A stretch of DNA of 64,000 nucleotides from Helicobacteraceae bacterium (GCA_027023805.1 JALVUF010000061.1:1-64000), one strand, 5' to 3'; counted from the first letter of the stretch, positions 19,145 to 27,300 are shown. The notes: generated from the sequence alone by a model not told the origin. Numbers and translations: made by a program.

Positions 19145-19917
19145 TAAGTACGATTGATTTTCATATACATGAGCTAGACTCCATGAAACAGTACCCCAAA
19201 GAGCTCTTTTATATAGGCGATACTTCTTTATTAAAGCGAAGAAAAATATCAATAGTCGGCAGTAGAAAAGCAAATCAATACGCAAAACAGTTTACGCAGA
19301 TTATCGCATCCAAACTAGCAAATGCGGGACTATGCATAGTAAGCGGCGGGGCCATAGGGATAGATACAATAGCCCACCAGGCAGCAGGAGCTAACAGCAC
19401 CATCATGGTAGCAGGAACAGGACTTGACAAACGATATCCTGCAATAAATGAAAAGTTAATCCGGCAGATAGAGCAAAACGGTTTAGTGCTAAGTCAGTTT
19501 AAAGCCGGGACACCTTCGCAAAGATATACTTTTCCTCTAAGAAATGAGCTTATCGTAGCTCTGGCAGAGATACTCATTGTTATGCATGCGGATATTGATT
19601 CGGGAACTATGCACAGCGTAAAATATGCCAAAAAAATGGGTAAACAGATATATGTTTTACCTCATCATATCAACCAAAGCAACGGAACAAATCAGCTTTT
19701 AGCAAACAACGAGGCAACTGCCATTTATAATATTGATGAATTTGTGTCACAATTTAAAACCATCAATAACGTAGCCAATACGTCAGATGAATTTTTAAAC
19801 TATTGCGCATCATCTCCGTCTTACGAAGAAGCAGTGTCAAAATATGCGGCTAAGGTATTTGAATATGAATTACAGGGGTTAATCGAGGTAAAATATGGTA
19901 AAATCACACTATTATAA
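19141..19917 (+). CDS. dprA: DNA processing protein DprA (natural transformation)
   Basis: DprA loads RecA onto incoming single strands during natural transformation. The 258-residue form has the extended Rossmann fold: SIVGSRKANQYAKQF, LCIVSGGAIGIDTIAHQAA, TIMVAGTGLDKRYPAINEKL, YTFPLRNELIVALAEILIV and DSGTMHSVKYAKKMGKQIYVLPH. A short C-terminal extension (about residues 220-258) resembles the winged-helix tail of Helicobacter DprA. It is coupled to the deacetylase gene by an ATGA overlap. It is the only gene in the window specific to DNA uptake and processing. Confidence 0.93.
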   Translation: MISTIDFHIHELDSMKQYPKELFYIGDTSLLKRRKISIVGSRKANQYAKQFTQIIASKLANAGLCIVSGGAIGIDTIAHQAAGANSTIMVAGTGLDKRYPAINEKLIRQIEQNGLVLSQFKAGTPSQRYTFPLRNELIVALAEILIVMHADIDSGTMHSVKYAKKMGKQIYVLPHHINQSNGTNQLLANNEATAIYNIDEFVSQFKTINNVANTSDEFLNYCASSPSYEEAVSKYAAKVFEYELQGLIEVKYGKITLL

Positions 19918-19930
19918 AGGATAAAAACAG

Positions 19931-20509
19931 ATGACCCATATTTTAATAGAATTAATGAAAGAGTACAGCTATATCATACTTTACATATGGAGTATTTTAG
20001 AGGGTGAATCGGGTCTGATTATGGCGGGTATCTTTTCACATACGGGTGACATGAATCTGTATCTATCTATCTTAGTCGCAGCTCTTGGTGGTTTTTCAGG
20101 AGATTTTATCTACTTTTTTATCGGCAGGTACAACAAAAAATATGTACATAAAAAACTGATTTCACAAAGACGCAAATTTGCGTTAACTCATCTTTTGCTA
20201 AAAAAATATGGCTGGCCGATTATATTTGTGCAACGTTACATGTACGGTATGCGTACGCTCATTCCCATCTCTATCGGATTAACCGGATATAGTAGCAAAA
20301 AATTTGCAATTATTAATTTTTTAAGTGCTTTAGTATGGGCAGGTGTAACTATAACGCTTGCATGGTATTTTGGTCAAGACCTTCTTGATTTGCTCAAAAT
20401 CATGAAAGAACATTGGTATATAGCGGCACCGCTTGGTTTGATATTTGCGGGTGCTGTGTATTACTATTTTCATAAAGCAACGCAAAAAAAGGAGAAAAAT
20501 GATGGTTAG
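19931..20509 (+). CDS. DedA-family membrane protein
   Basis: 192 residues with four or five hydrophobic segments and the DedA (SNARE-associated/VTT) pattern: ILEGESGLIMAGI near residue 22, a glycine-rich GGFSGDFIYFFIGR segment, and the motif FVQRYMYGMRTLIPISIGLTGYS. Several DedA proteins act as flippases for undecaprenyl phosphate or phospholipids, but the specific substrate here is unknown. An AAAGGAT ribosome site precedes the ATG. Its end overlaps the next gene by a few bases. Confidence 0.9.
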   Translation: MTHILIELMKEYSYIILYIWSILEGESGLIMAGIFSHTGDMNLYLSILVAALGGFSGDFIYFFIGRYNKKYVHKKLISQRRKFALTHLLLKKYGWPIIFVQRYMYGMRTLIPISIGLTGYSSKKFAIINFLSALVWAGVTITLAWYFGQDLLDLLKIMKEHWYIAAPLGLIFAGAVYYYFHKATQKKEKNDG

Positions 20510-21311
20510 GCAAATAACAACATATCCGACAACTCCAAGCCTTGAATTTGGTGCCAATGTCAGAAAATTTGACCAATCTTTAGACGAGCTTATCTGTGAT
20601 CTAAAAGATACGATAACGGCCAATAATATATCCGGTCTAGCTGCATTTCAAATAGGCTCACCTCTAAATGTAATTGTTATTAAAAGGGAAAATGGAGAGT
20701 TTTTAGAACTTATAAACCCGAGATTGATAAAAAAAGAGGGGCAGATAACACCGGTTGAGACAACGGCATATTTTCCCGGTTTAAGCGCTAAGACTAAAAG
20801 ATATAAAAAAATAACTATTATGTATGAAGATAAAAATGAACAGCAGCAGTTCTTAAACGCAGAAGATGATTTATCAGTCTTGCTGCAAAGAAAACTTGAC
20901 TACATGTTTGGTGCAAATTTTAGGGTAAGGCTTGATGAAAAGGAAAAAGCACTGCTTGACTCAAAACTTCAATTTGGTACAGATGCGATTACCGATAATG
21001 GGTGTCCCACGGTTTTTAAACGAGATAAAATTCTAAATACTTTTAAATACCTTTTTGCGGCCAGTTTAATTCTTGCGTTTTTTAAATTTTTTCTAACCAA
21101 TCACATGACTTACCTGCTTGGTCTCTTGGAAGGATATTCAAGTGCAATACTGTTTGTATTGCTGATAATTTATTTTTTCTATGCGCAGTATGAGGGAAAA
21201 CAGTATAAAAACTGCTCATCTTGCCAAATCGGAAATATCATAGGCACAACCGCAATATTGCTAGCTAAACTGCTCATACTGCTTTGTATCAATTATCTAT
21301 TGTTGTGGTAA
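20502..21311 (+). CDS. Peptide-deformylase-like membrane protein with degenerate active site
   Basis: About 270 residues. The first 155 align by eye to peptide deformylase: ISGLAAFQIGSP matches motif 1 (GLAAPQIG), ETTAYFPGLSA stands where EGCLSVPG is expected, and LQRKLDYMFGANF stands where QHEMDHLNGVLF is expected. The metal ligands Cys, His and His and the catalytic Glu are therefore Thr, Arg, Tyr and Lys, so deformylase activity is unlikely. After an NGCPTVF linker there are three C-terminal membrane helices with a CSSC pair between the second and third. AAAGGAG precedes two adjacent ATG codons, and the second is used here. It overlaps dedA by 8 bp. Function is unknown. Confidence 0.8.
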   Translation: MVRQITTYPTTPSLEFGANVRKFDQSLDELICDLKDTITANNISGLAAFQIGSPLNVIVIKRENGEFLELINPRLIKKEGQITPVETTAYFPGLSAKTKRYKKITIMYEDKNEQQQFLNAEDDLSVLLQRKLDYMFGANFRVRLDEKEKALLDSKLQFGTDAITDNGCPTVFKRDKILNTFKYLFAASLILAFFKFFLTNHMTYLLGLLEGYSSAILFVLLIIYFFYAQYEGKQYKNCSSCQIGNIIGTTAILLAKLLILLCINYLLLW

Positions 21312-21334
21312 AATTATATCTTAAAAGTTAAAAT

Positions 21335-22492
21335 ATGAAAGTCATATATATAACCGGGTCAATATTAGTAATTTTTTTAATTATATTTGCCTTAATGTAC
21401 AAAACAAGCAAAAACACAAGAACTATCTCTGTCTTGATGTCTCAAAACAGTATAAAATATTATCAAAAGAAACATAACGCGCACAAAGACGGAAACACTC
21501 CACTCATAACAGCGATACTAAGCAACAATGCTTCTCGCTGCAAAGCTTTAATATCAACAAAAACCAATATCAATACTCCAAACAATCAAGGCAATACTCC
21601 GCTTCATATTGCAGCAAGACTAGGCTACGCAAAACTAGCTCTTATGCTGATTAAAAACGGTGCCGATATTAACGCCACAAACAATCAAGGTAACACTCCG
21701 CTTATCAGTGCTGTCATAGCAGATAACTTAAATCTTGTAAAACTTTTTCAAAAAAAGGGTGCAAGCATAAATATAAAAAACAGTAACGGTGACACACCGC
21801 TTATTTGTGCAATCAAACATGGAAATATAGATATTGCAAAATATTTTCTTAGTAATACCAAATATCAATATATCAACAGTTATCACAGAGATGGCAACAC
21901 TCTCCTTAGCATTGCGGTATCAAACGACCAGCCGGCTATGGTAGATTTTTTGATATCGCATGGCGCATTGGTGAACAGAGCAAATAATTTTAGAATATCG
22001 CCGTTATATATTGCCGCAAAAAAGGGATATGCAAATATCGTTAAAATACTATTAAGACATGGCGGAGATATGCAATACAAAAACAATCACGGTGACACAG
22101 CGTTAAATACCGCCGCATATCACGGACACTATAACGTAGTAAAGATTTTAATTTTTCACGGGGCAAATATACATACAAAAGACAAAGATGGAGATACGCC
22201 GCTAAATAATGCAGCATATTATGGGTATAAAAAAATTGTTAATTTTTTACTATCAAGAGGAGCGCATGTAAACACATCAGATAATTTTGGCAACACTCCG
22301 CTTATAAATGCAGTATATTTTGACCACTATGCAATCATAAAATCTCTTGTTTTTCACCATGCCAATGTGATGCAAAAAAACAATTACAACAAAACCCCTC
22401 TAATCTACGCCATAGATAAAGGATATACAAAAATTGCCAAATTTTTAAAGCTGCATGGAGCTTCGTGTAAAGCACAGCCTTTGATACATTAA
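21335..22492 (+). CDS. Membrane-anchored ankyrin-repeat protein
   Basis: 385 residues. An N-terminal signal anchor (YITGSILVIFLIIFALMYK, about residues 4-22) is followed, from about residue 51 to the end, by roughly ten ankyrin repeats of 33 residues. Each has the G-x-TPL-x-x-A pattern (for example NNQGNTPLHIAARLGYAKLA). The repeats should face the periplasm and mediate protein binding; the partner is unknown. The long, regular, similar repeats suggest growth by internal duplication. It is convergent with serB, and the two share a hairpin across both stop codons. Confidence 0.9.
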   Translation: MKVIYITGSILVIFLIIFALMYKTSKNTRTISVLMSQNSIKYYQKKHNAHKDGNTPLITAILSNNASRCKALISTKTNINTPNNQGNTPLHIAARLGYAKLALMLIKNGADINATNNQGNTPLISAVIADNLNLVKLFQKKGASINIKNSNGDTPLICAIKHGNIDIAKYFLSNTKYQYINSYHRDGNTLLSIAVSNDQPAMVDFLISHGALVNRANNFRISPLYIAAKKGYANIVKILLRHGGDMQYKNNHGDTALNTAAYHGHYNVVKILIFHGANIHTKDKDGDTPLNNAAYYGYKKIVNFLLSRGAHVNTSDNFGNTPLINAVYFDHYAIIKSLVFHHANVMQKNNYNKTPLIYAIDKGYTKIAKFLKLHGASCKAQPLIH

Positions 22493-22511
22493 GAGTTTAA
22501 ATAACTCTTAA
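22489..22511. terminator. Hairpin shared by the ankyrin gene and serB, overlapping both stop codons
   Basis: A perfect nine-base stem (TTAAGAGTT / AACTCTTAA) with a TAAAT loop. The ankyrin stop lies in the left arm, and the serB stop spans the end of the left arm and the loop. There is no long T tract, so efficiency is uncertain. Confidence 0.5.
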
Positions 22512-23117
22512 AACCTGGCTCAAATCTTTCTCATCAACGATATGGGTAGCTTCTTTTTTTAACACCTCTTTAGCACAAAAGGCTATCTTTGTCGATGCAT
22601 AGGCAAACATTGACAAATCATTAGCACCGTCACCGACAACCAAAGTCTCTTCAGCACTTACATGTAAAAGATTTTGCAGTCTTGTTAGCATATCTCCTTT
22701 TGAAAAGCCAAACATCATGTCTCCTCCAACCAAACCGCTTAGTTTGCCGTCTTTATGATGCAATACATTGGAAAAATCGGCATCATATCCCAAAATATCT
22801 TTGGCATATGAAGTAGCAACTCTAAAACCTCCGCTAAAACACACGACACTAATGCCCCGACTCTTTAACTCTTTAATGGTCTCCTTTGCACCTTGCATAT
22901 ATGGCAAGTTGCGGCAAATCTCTGTAACTTCTTTGTGCTCATATCCTTTTAAAAGCTCTACTCTTTGTTTAAGGCTTTCAAAAAAATCAAGCTCACCCCT
23001 CATAGCCTGCGAAGTTATCTTAGAAACCATCTCGCCGATACCAAACTCTTTAGCTATAATATCAATAGTCTCGCCGTCCATTAATGTAGAATCAAAATCA
23101 AATACTGCCAATTTCAT
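22497..23117 (-). CDS. serB: Phosphoserine phosphatase
   Basis: Final step of serine synthesis: removes phosphate from phosphoserine. The 206-residue HAD-superfamily enzyme has the nucleophile motif FDFDSTLMDGETID at residues 6-19, motif II in VVCFSGGFRVATSY, and motif III/IV GDGANDLSMFAYA. It lacks the N-terminal ACT domain of longer SerB proteins, as in other Campylobacterota. It diverges from metF, and its promoter region adjoins the inverted-repeat element upstream. Confidence 0.95.
   Translation of the reverse strand: MKLAVFDFDSTLMDGETIDIIAKEFGIGEMVSKITSQAMRGELDFFESLKQRVELLKGYEHKEVTEICRNLPYMQGAKETIKELKSRGISVVCFSGGFRVATSYAKDILGYDADFSNVLHHKDGKLSGLVGGDMMFGFSKGDMLTRLQNLLHVSAEETLVVGDGANDLSMFAYASTKIAFCAKEVLKKEATHIVDEKDLSQVLRVI
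22658..22667. repeat. Palindrome TTACATGTAA, copy 5
   Basis: Inside serB, read on its coding strand as Leu-His-Val. Confidence 0.6.
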
Positions 23118-23138
23118 AATTTATGCTCACTTTAGGTT

Positions 23139-23408
23139 ATAATACCAAACCCAGCTAAAGAGTAGGTATTTAAATAAAAAATAAGCTTTTAGATGCAAGA
23201 CAGGCTATCGCAGGCGCTACTAGTAGCTCTAAGATAGTCTAACGAAGCAGATGAAGGCTTATCGTTTACCCAAAGGGCGAACATATTGCAACATATTACC
23301 GCGTTAAAAGAGTTTGAAGCTACCAGTAGCGTCTGCACTCTTTTGCCTTGTGCCATTGCCGCAATATGTTCGTTTAAATTCCTACTCTTTAGCTGGGTTT
23401 GGTATAAT
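23139..23408. mobile_element. MITE-like inverted-repeat element between serB and metF
   Basis: Terminal inverted repeats at 23142-23174 and 23373-23405 match over 33 bp with one mismatch, beginning ATACCAAACCCAGC. The 5-bp sequence ATAAT flanks the core on both sides (23139-23143 and 23404-23408), as a target duplication would. Inside lie a perfect 12-bp inverted repeat (23278-23289 with 23361-23372, CGAACATATTGC) and an imperfect one (23210-23245 with 23301-23336, about 26 of 36 matching). It encodes no transposase. It fills an otherwise unusually large gap. A structured RNA or attenuator is the main alternative, and copy number elsewhere cannot be seen here. Confidence 0.55.
23403..23408 (+). 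promoter_or_regulatory. Candidate metF -10 box at the edge of the inverted-repeat element
   Basis: TATAAT in GGTATAATTG, formed at the junction of the right terminal repeat and the flank, 30 bases before the metF TTG. A second candidate, TATACT, is at 23417-23422. The mirror-image end reads GGTATTATAACC towards serB. Confidence 0.4.
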
Positions 23409-23438
23409 TGCGTAATTATACTCTTTTTAGGAATAGAT

Positions 23439-24347
23439 TTGTTTACAAAACTCATAGAAAAATTACAAAACGGGGCATACACAACGCTAGAGACTACACC
23501 TGCTCACGCTGCTAAATTTTCATCCATCATAAGCACACTTGAGTCTCTAGAGCTCGATACTTTAGTAGATGGTTTCACCACAACAGATAATCCGCTGGCA
23601 AAGCTCAAGTACAATTCACTCTTTGCCGCAAAAATGCTTCAAGATAGATTTCAAAAGCCTGTTATCGCTACTATGAGTATGCGAGATAGAAATATCATAG
23701 CGCTTCAGTCAGATCTTTTAGGTGCAAATGAAGTTAATATAAGAGCTATTTTAGCACTTACCGGAGACCCCGCAAAGATGTCAGACCAGCCAAATGCAAA
23801 AGGTGTATTTGAGGGTGACAGCTCCTTGCTTTTAGATATCATATCATGCTTTAACAGCTCAATAGATTACGCCGGCAAACCATTTTTACTGCCGCCTGAG
23901 ACCATATATCCATTTGCGGTGGTAAATTCTTATGCCAAAAACCCAAAAACACTTCAAAAAAAGATACACAAAAAAATATCCAAAGGCGCTATAGGGATAA
24001 TCACGCAGCCCGTATATGATTTGCAAAATGCCAAACTTTTGATAGAACTGACAAAGGAGGTAAATTTAGCGCATCCAAACAAACAAGATGCTACCTTGAT
24101 TCTTGGTTTATTTCCAATTACAAAACTAAGGACCGCGCAATTTTTAGCTTCACATGTACCGGGTATTAATGTTCCTCAAATATGGCTTGATAAATTAAGA
24201 GCTGCAAATGCCGTATCTGCAGAAGAAGAGTTTAAGGTAGGATTTAAGCTTAGTAAAAATCTTTTTAAGCAAATCAAAGCAATTCATCCAAAAATACATC
24301 TAATGACAGCGAACCAATTTGGGCTTGCCAAGCAAATATTAGAATAA
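23439..24347 (+). CDS. metF: Methylenetetrahydrofolate reductase family protein
   Basis: FAD-dependent reduction of 5,10-methylene- to 5-methyl-THF, the methyl donor for methionine. The 302-residue barrel has ETTPAHAAKFSS (where the family's E-x-x-P motif sits), a TMSMRDRNIIALQSDL block, NIRAILALTGDP, and GAIGIITQPVYDLQNAKLL. The start is the TTG at 23439, which has an AGGAA site seven bases upstream. The open frame extends back to 23286, but that part lies in the inverted-repeat element and reads as nonsense. The sequence is divergent from E. coli MetF, so a related folate-dependent function is possible. Confidence 0.82.
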   Translation: MFTKLIEKLQNGAYTTLETTPAHAAKFSSIISTLESLELDTLVDGFTTTDNPLAKLKYNSLFAAKMLQDRFQKPVIATMSMRDRNIIALQSDLLGANEVNIRAILALTGDPAKMSDQPNAKGVFEGDSSLLLDIISCFNSSIDYAGKPFLLPPETIYPFAVVNSYAKNPKTLQKKIHKKISKGAIGIITQPVYDLQNAKLLIELTKEVNLAHPNKQDATLILGLFPITKLRTAQFLASHVPGINVPQIWLDKLRAANAVSAEEEFKVGFKLSKNLFKQIKAIHPKIHLMTANQFGLAKQILE

Positions 24348-24353
24348 ATTCGC

Positions 24354-26123
24354 ATGAAAACAGATCAAATCACTCTCAAATCGATATTTAAACTTATACT
24401 AGATTCCAAAAAAGAGCTTATCAGCGGGCAGATTATCACACTTCTTGTTATATTAGTCAGCGTTCCAATCCCTTTGATGCTTCCTGCCATGGTCAATGAA
24501 GTTGTACTGCACAAACCGGCAGTCATAGTTCATACCATTAATCATCTCTTTGGAAGCGGTAATGCTTTTTATTATATCGCTCTTGTTGCAACTGTTGTTA
24601 TATTTTTACGTTTTATCTATTTTGTTTTAGGTATTATTACCACAAAAATATTTACTAAAATCTCCAAATATGTTACTTTTATGATAAGAACAAAACTATT
24701 ACGACATCTTAAAAACGTTTCAATGAACGAATATGAAACATTAGGAAGCGGGACGATTGCCGCAAATCTAATAACTGATGTTGATACACTGGATAATTTC
24801 ATACTAACATCTTCAAGCAAACTTGTCACATCTGTTCTAACGCTTGTAGCAGTCGGTACCGTTATGATAATCATCAATCCATGGCTTGGACTTATGATAC
24901 TTATCTTGCAACCTCTTATTATGCTAGTTAGTAAAAAAATGTCCAAACATGTCGGGAGATTAAAACGAGATGAAAATGCTTCAATTTCCGAATTTCAGGA
25001 CAATATCAGCCAAACTCTAGATCTCTTTGGACAGATAAAAGCCAGCAACAAAGAGGAGTATTTTTTCAAATCAGCCATTAGTAAAGCTAAAGCGATCAAG
25101 CAAACCTCCAATGAATACGGATACAAAAGCGTAGCATACGAAAAACTCTCAAATACTATATTTTTAATTATCTTTGAACTGATACGAGCTTCAGGACTCT
25201 TACTTGTTGTTTATAGCAATCTAAGCATCGGCATGATGCTTGCCATGTTTGGATATATATGGTTTATCATGGCACCGGTACAAGATATATTTTCTATACA
25301 ATACTCATACCAGTCTGCTCTAGCTGCTATTGGGCGACTAAATAAACTGCTTGATTTAAAAACCGAAACAAGCGGTACTGTTTTTGTTGACTCACATAAG
25401 CTAGGCATCTGTGTTAAAGATTTATATTTTGCCTATAGCGGCGATGATTATATTTTGCGCAATATCTCACTAGATATACCAAGCGCCGCTAAAATAGCAC
25501 TCATTGGAGCAAGCGGAAGCGGTAAAACAACTTTGGCTCAGTTGATTTCAGGATTTTATGAAAAAACAAAAGGGGATATCTTTTATAACGGTATAAAAAC
25601 AGAAGATATAGACAAACGCTCACTTAGAGATAAAATATTTTTGATTTTGCAGATGCCGATTTTATTTAACGATACTCTCAGGTTTAACATAACTATGGGC
25701 GCGGCAAATATTAAAGATGATGATATATATCGAGCGCTTCATATTGCACAGCTTGATGAGATGATAGATACTATGGAGCAAGGTCTAGATACGATAGTAG
25801 GACGCCACGGCATTAAACTCTCAGGCGGTCAAAGACAGAGAATGAGCATCGCAAGAATGATAATCGCCGATCCTGATGTGGTTATTTTCGATGAATCCAC
25901 GTCAGCGCTTGATTCTAAAACCGAGACAAAACTATATATCGCACTACTGCCCATACTACAAAGTAAGACGGTAATCACCATAGCACACAGACTAAGCACG
26001 GTTAAAAATGCCGATATGATATATGTTTTAAATAATGCTACGATAGTACAACGCGGAACTCACGAGGAATTAAAATCACAAGAAGGTCATTATGCTGATT
26101 TTATAAGGCATCAACTTACTTAA
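24354..26123 (+). CDS. ABC exporter, MsbA/lipid-exporter type (fused permease and ATPase)
   Basis: Half-transporter of 589 residues. Six membrane helices lie within residues 1-310. A nucleotide-binding domain follows with Walker A (GASGSGKTTLAQL, near residue 385), Q-loop, signature LSGGQRQRMSIARM, Walker B VVIFDESTSALDS and switch histidine in IAHRLS. It would act as a homodimer. The architecture is shared by lipid A, peptide and drug exporters, and the substrate cannot be told from sequence. It starts 6 bp after metF. Confidence 0.92.
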   Translation: MKTDQITLKSIFKLILDSKKELISGQIITLLVILVSVPIPLMLPAMVNEVVLHKPAVIVHTINHLFGSGNAFYYIALVATVVIFLRFIYFVLGIITTKIFTKISKYVTFMIRTKLLRHLKNVSMNEYETLGSGTIAANLITDVDTLDNFILTSSSKLVTSVLTLVAVGTVMIIINPWLGLMILILQPLIMLVSKKMSKHVGRLKRDENASISEFQDNISQTLDLFGQIKASNKEEYFFKSAISKAKAIKQTSNEYGYKSVAYEKLSNTIFLIIFELIRASGLLLVVYSNLSIGMMLAMFGYIWFIMAPVQDIFSIQYSYQSALAAIGRLNKLLDLKTETSGTVFVDSHKLGICVKDLYFAYSGDDYILRNISLDIPSAAKIALIGASGSGKTTLAQLISGFYEKTKGDIFYNGIKTEDIDKRSLRDKIFLILQMPILFNDTLRFNITMGAANIKDDDIYRALHIAQLDEMIDTMEQGLDTIVGRHGIKLSGGQRQRMSIARMIIADPDVVIFDESTSALDSKTETKLYIALLPILQSKTVITIAHRLSTVKNADMIYVLNNATIVQRGTHEELKSQEGHYADFIRHQLT

Positions 26124-26171
26124 ACACATGTTTGCATAACTTTAGTATTAAATTATTAAGCTATTAAATTT

Positions 26172-27242
26172 TTAAAGCGGCTCTTGCCTTAACATCTGAA
26201 CAATTCGCCTCTCCTGATCGGCTATATATTGGCTCAAAAAGGTCTCTTGTTGTTTAGTTAGATTGAACTGAAAGTGATATACTTTACCCTCTTTAGCATC
26301 AGAATCCTCAACCAAGCTGCCATCTACCATCTTAAAATCACTTAAAATTTCTGAAGGAAAATAAAGCGTTATCACTTTGTGATTGGATAAAGATGGATTT
26401 TGGCTAAGAGTTGCCGCACCGCCCAGTGATATATCATAAAGATTAAGTGCTACCATCTCACCATCGCTAATTGCATCGATTCTAACTGATTTTAACGGAT
26501 GTACTCTAATATTCTTGCGTTTAAAAAATGGCTTTTTCATCCAATGAAAATGAGTCAATTTCAGCAAACGCTCTTTATTTATATATTTTATAACAGCCTT
26601 CGCATAAATATCATAATCAATATCTTTATTTTTCAGTATGTATATCTCACCGGAATGTTTTGCGGCAGCTAACTGATTTCTAGGTGCTTTAATTAAAATG
26701 CTCTCTGCCTCTATTTCGACAATTTGTGCTTTACTTTCTATGGGAACGCCATAATAAGTATTATAAACTGTAATATTTTGTTGGTTATTAGATATTTTTG
26801 TAAATATATTGATAAGGTCTTGATTAAAAATATCTGTAGTGGCATCCAAATTAAAAATATCTCCAATATATGAGATACAATCTTCAGCGGCATTAACAAA
26901 AGAGCCTATTTTATCCCATCCATACCCATGCTTATAAAAAGATTTGACATATAAGTTTAGTATGATATAAAAAGTATTATTTAAAAATCTTTCAACATCA
27001 TCAACATTGTCAAACATATCTTTTAGAGTTAATGCGGCACTATCTAAATCATTATCACTAGATAAAAATAAAATTTCAAATAGAGGAATAATTTTTATTT
27101 TAAATTGTGAAGAGGAAAGCTTTGTGAAATTATCACTGCTGTATGCCTGCCAAGCAGCTTTTAAAAACATGGGAAAGTAATATTTTGCGTCAAAGTCTGC
27201 GTGCGTAAGATTTCTTAAAGTTATAACAAATTCTAACTGCAT
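26172..27242 (-). CDS. PilZ-domain protein with a long uncharacterised N-terminal region
   Basis: 356 residues. The C-terminal third carries a PilZ domain with both c-di-GMP motifs: RKNIRVHP (RxxxR-like, near residue 240) and LYDISLGGAAT (D/NxSxxG, near residue 272). The N-terminal 160 residues are mostly helical and match nothing I know. A middle segment (YNTYYGVPIESKAQIVEIEAESILIKAPRNQ) resembles the YcgR-N-type barrel that precedes PilZ in flagellar brake proteins. Probably a cytoplasmic c-di-GMP receptor; its target is unknown. It is monocistronic. Confidence 0.85.
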   Translation of the reverse strand: MQLEFVITLRNLTHADFDAKYYFPMFLKAAWQAYSSDNFTKLSSSQFKIKIIPLFEILFLSSDNDLDSAALTLKDMFDNVDDVERFLNNTFYIILNLYVKSFYKHGYGWDKIGSFVNAAEDCISYIGDIFNLDATTDIFNQDLINIFTKISNNQQNITVYNTYYGVPIESKAQIVEIEAESILIKAPRNQLAAAKHSGEIYILKNKDIDYDIYAKAVIKYINKERLLKLTHFHWMKKPFFKRKNIRVHPLKSVRIDAISDGEMVALNLYDISLGGAATLSQNPSLSNHKVITLYFPSEILSDFKMVDGSLVEDSDAKEGKVYHFQFNLTKQQETFLSQYIADQERRIVQMLRQEPL

Positions 27243-27300
27243 GATGTTTTATCCGTTTATATAAGAATTAATATATTATAGCATAATGAAAGTTTGGTAG

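Noticed and set aside
22768-23142. 124-codon plus-strand frame opposite serB
   Set aside because: Shadow of serB, whose HAD motifs are clear.
23286-23438. N-terminal extension of metF
   Set aside because: The extra 51 codons lie within the inverted-repeat element and give hydrophobic, Cys-rich nonsense. The TTG at 23439 has a good ribosome site and gives the family N-terminus.
23189-23482. 97-codon minus-strand frame across the element and metF start
   Set aside because: It starts within metF coding sequence and runs through the inverted-repeat element. It has no ribosome site or family and is better explained as element sequence.
26124-26171. Terminator between the ABC exporter and the PilZ gene
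   Set aside because: A/T-rich with several imperfect repeats but no convincing stem.
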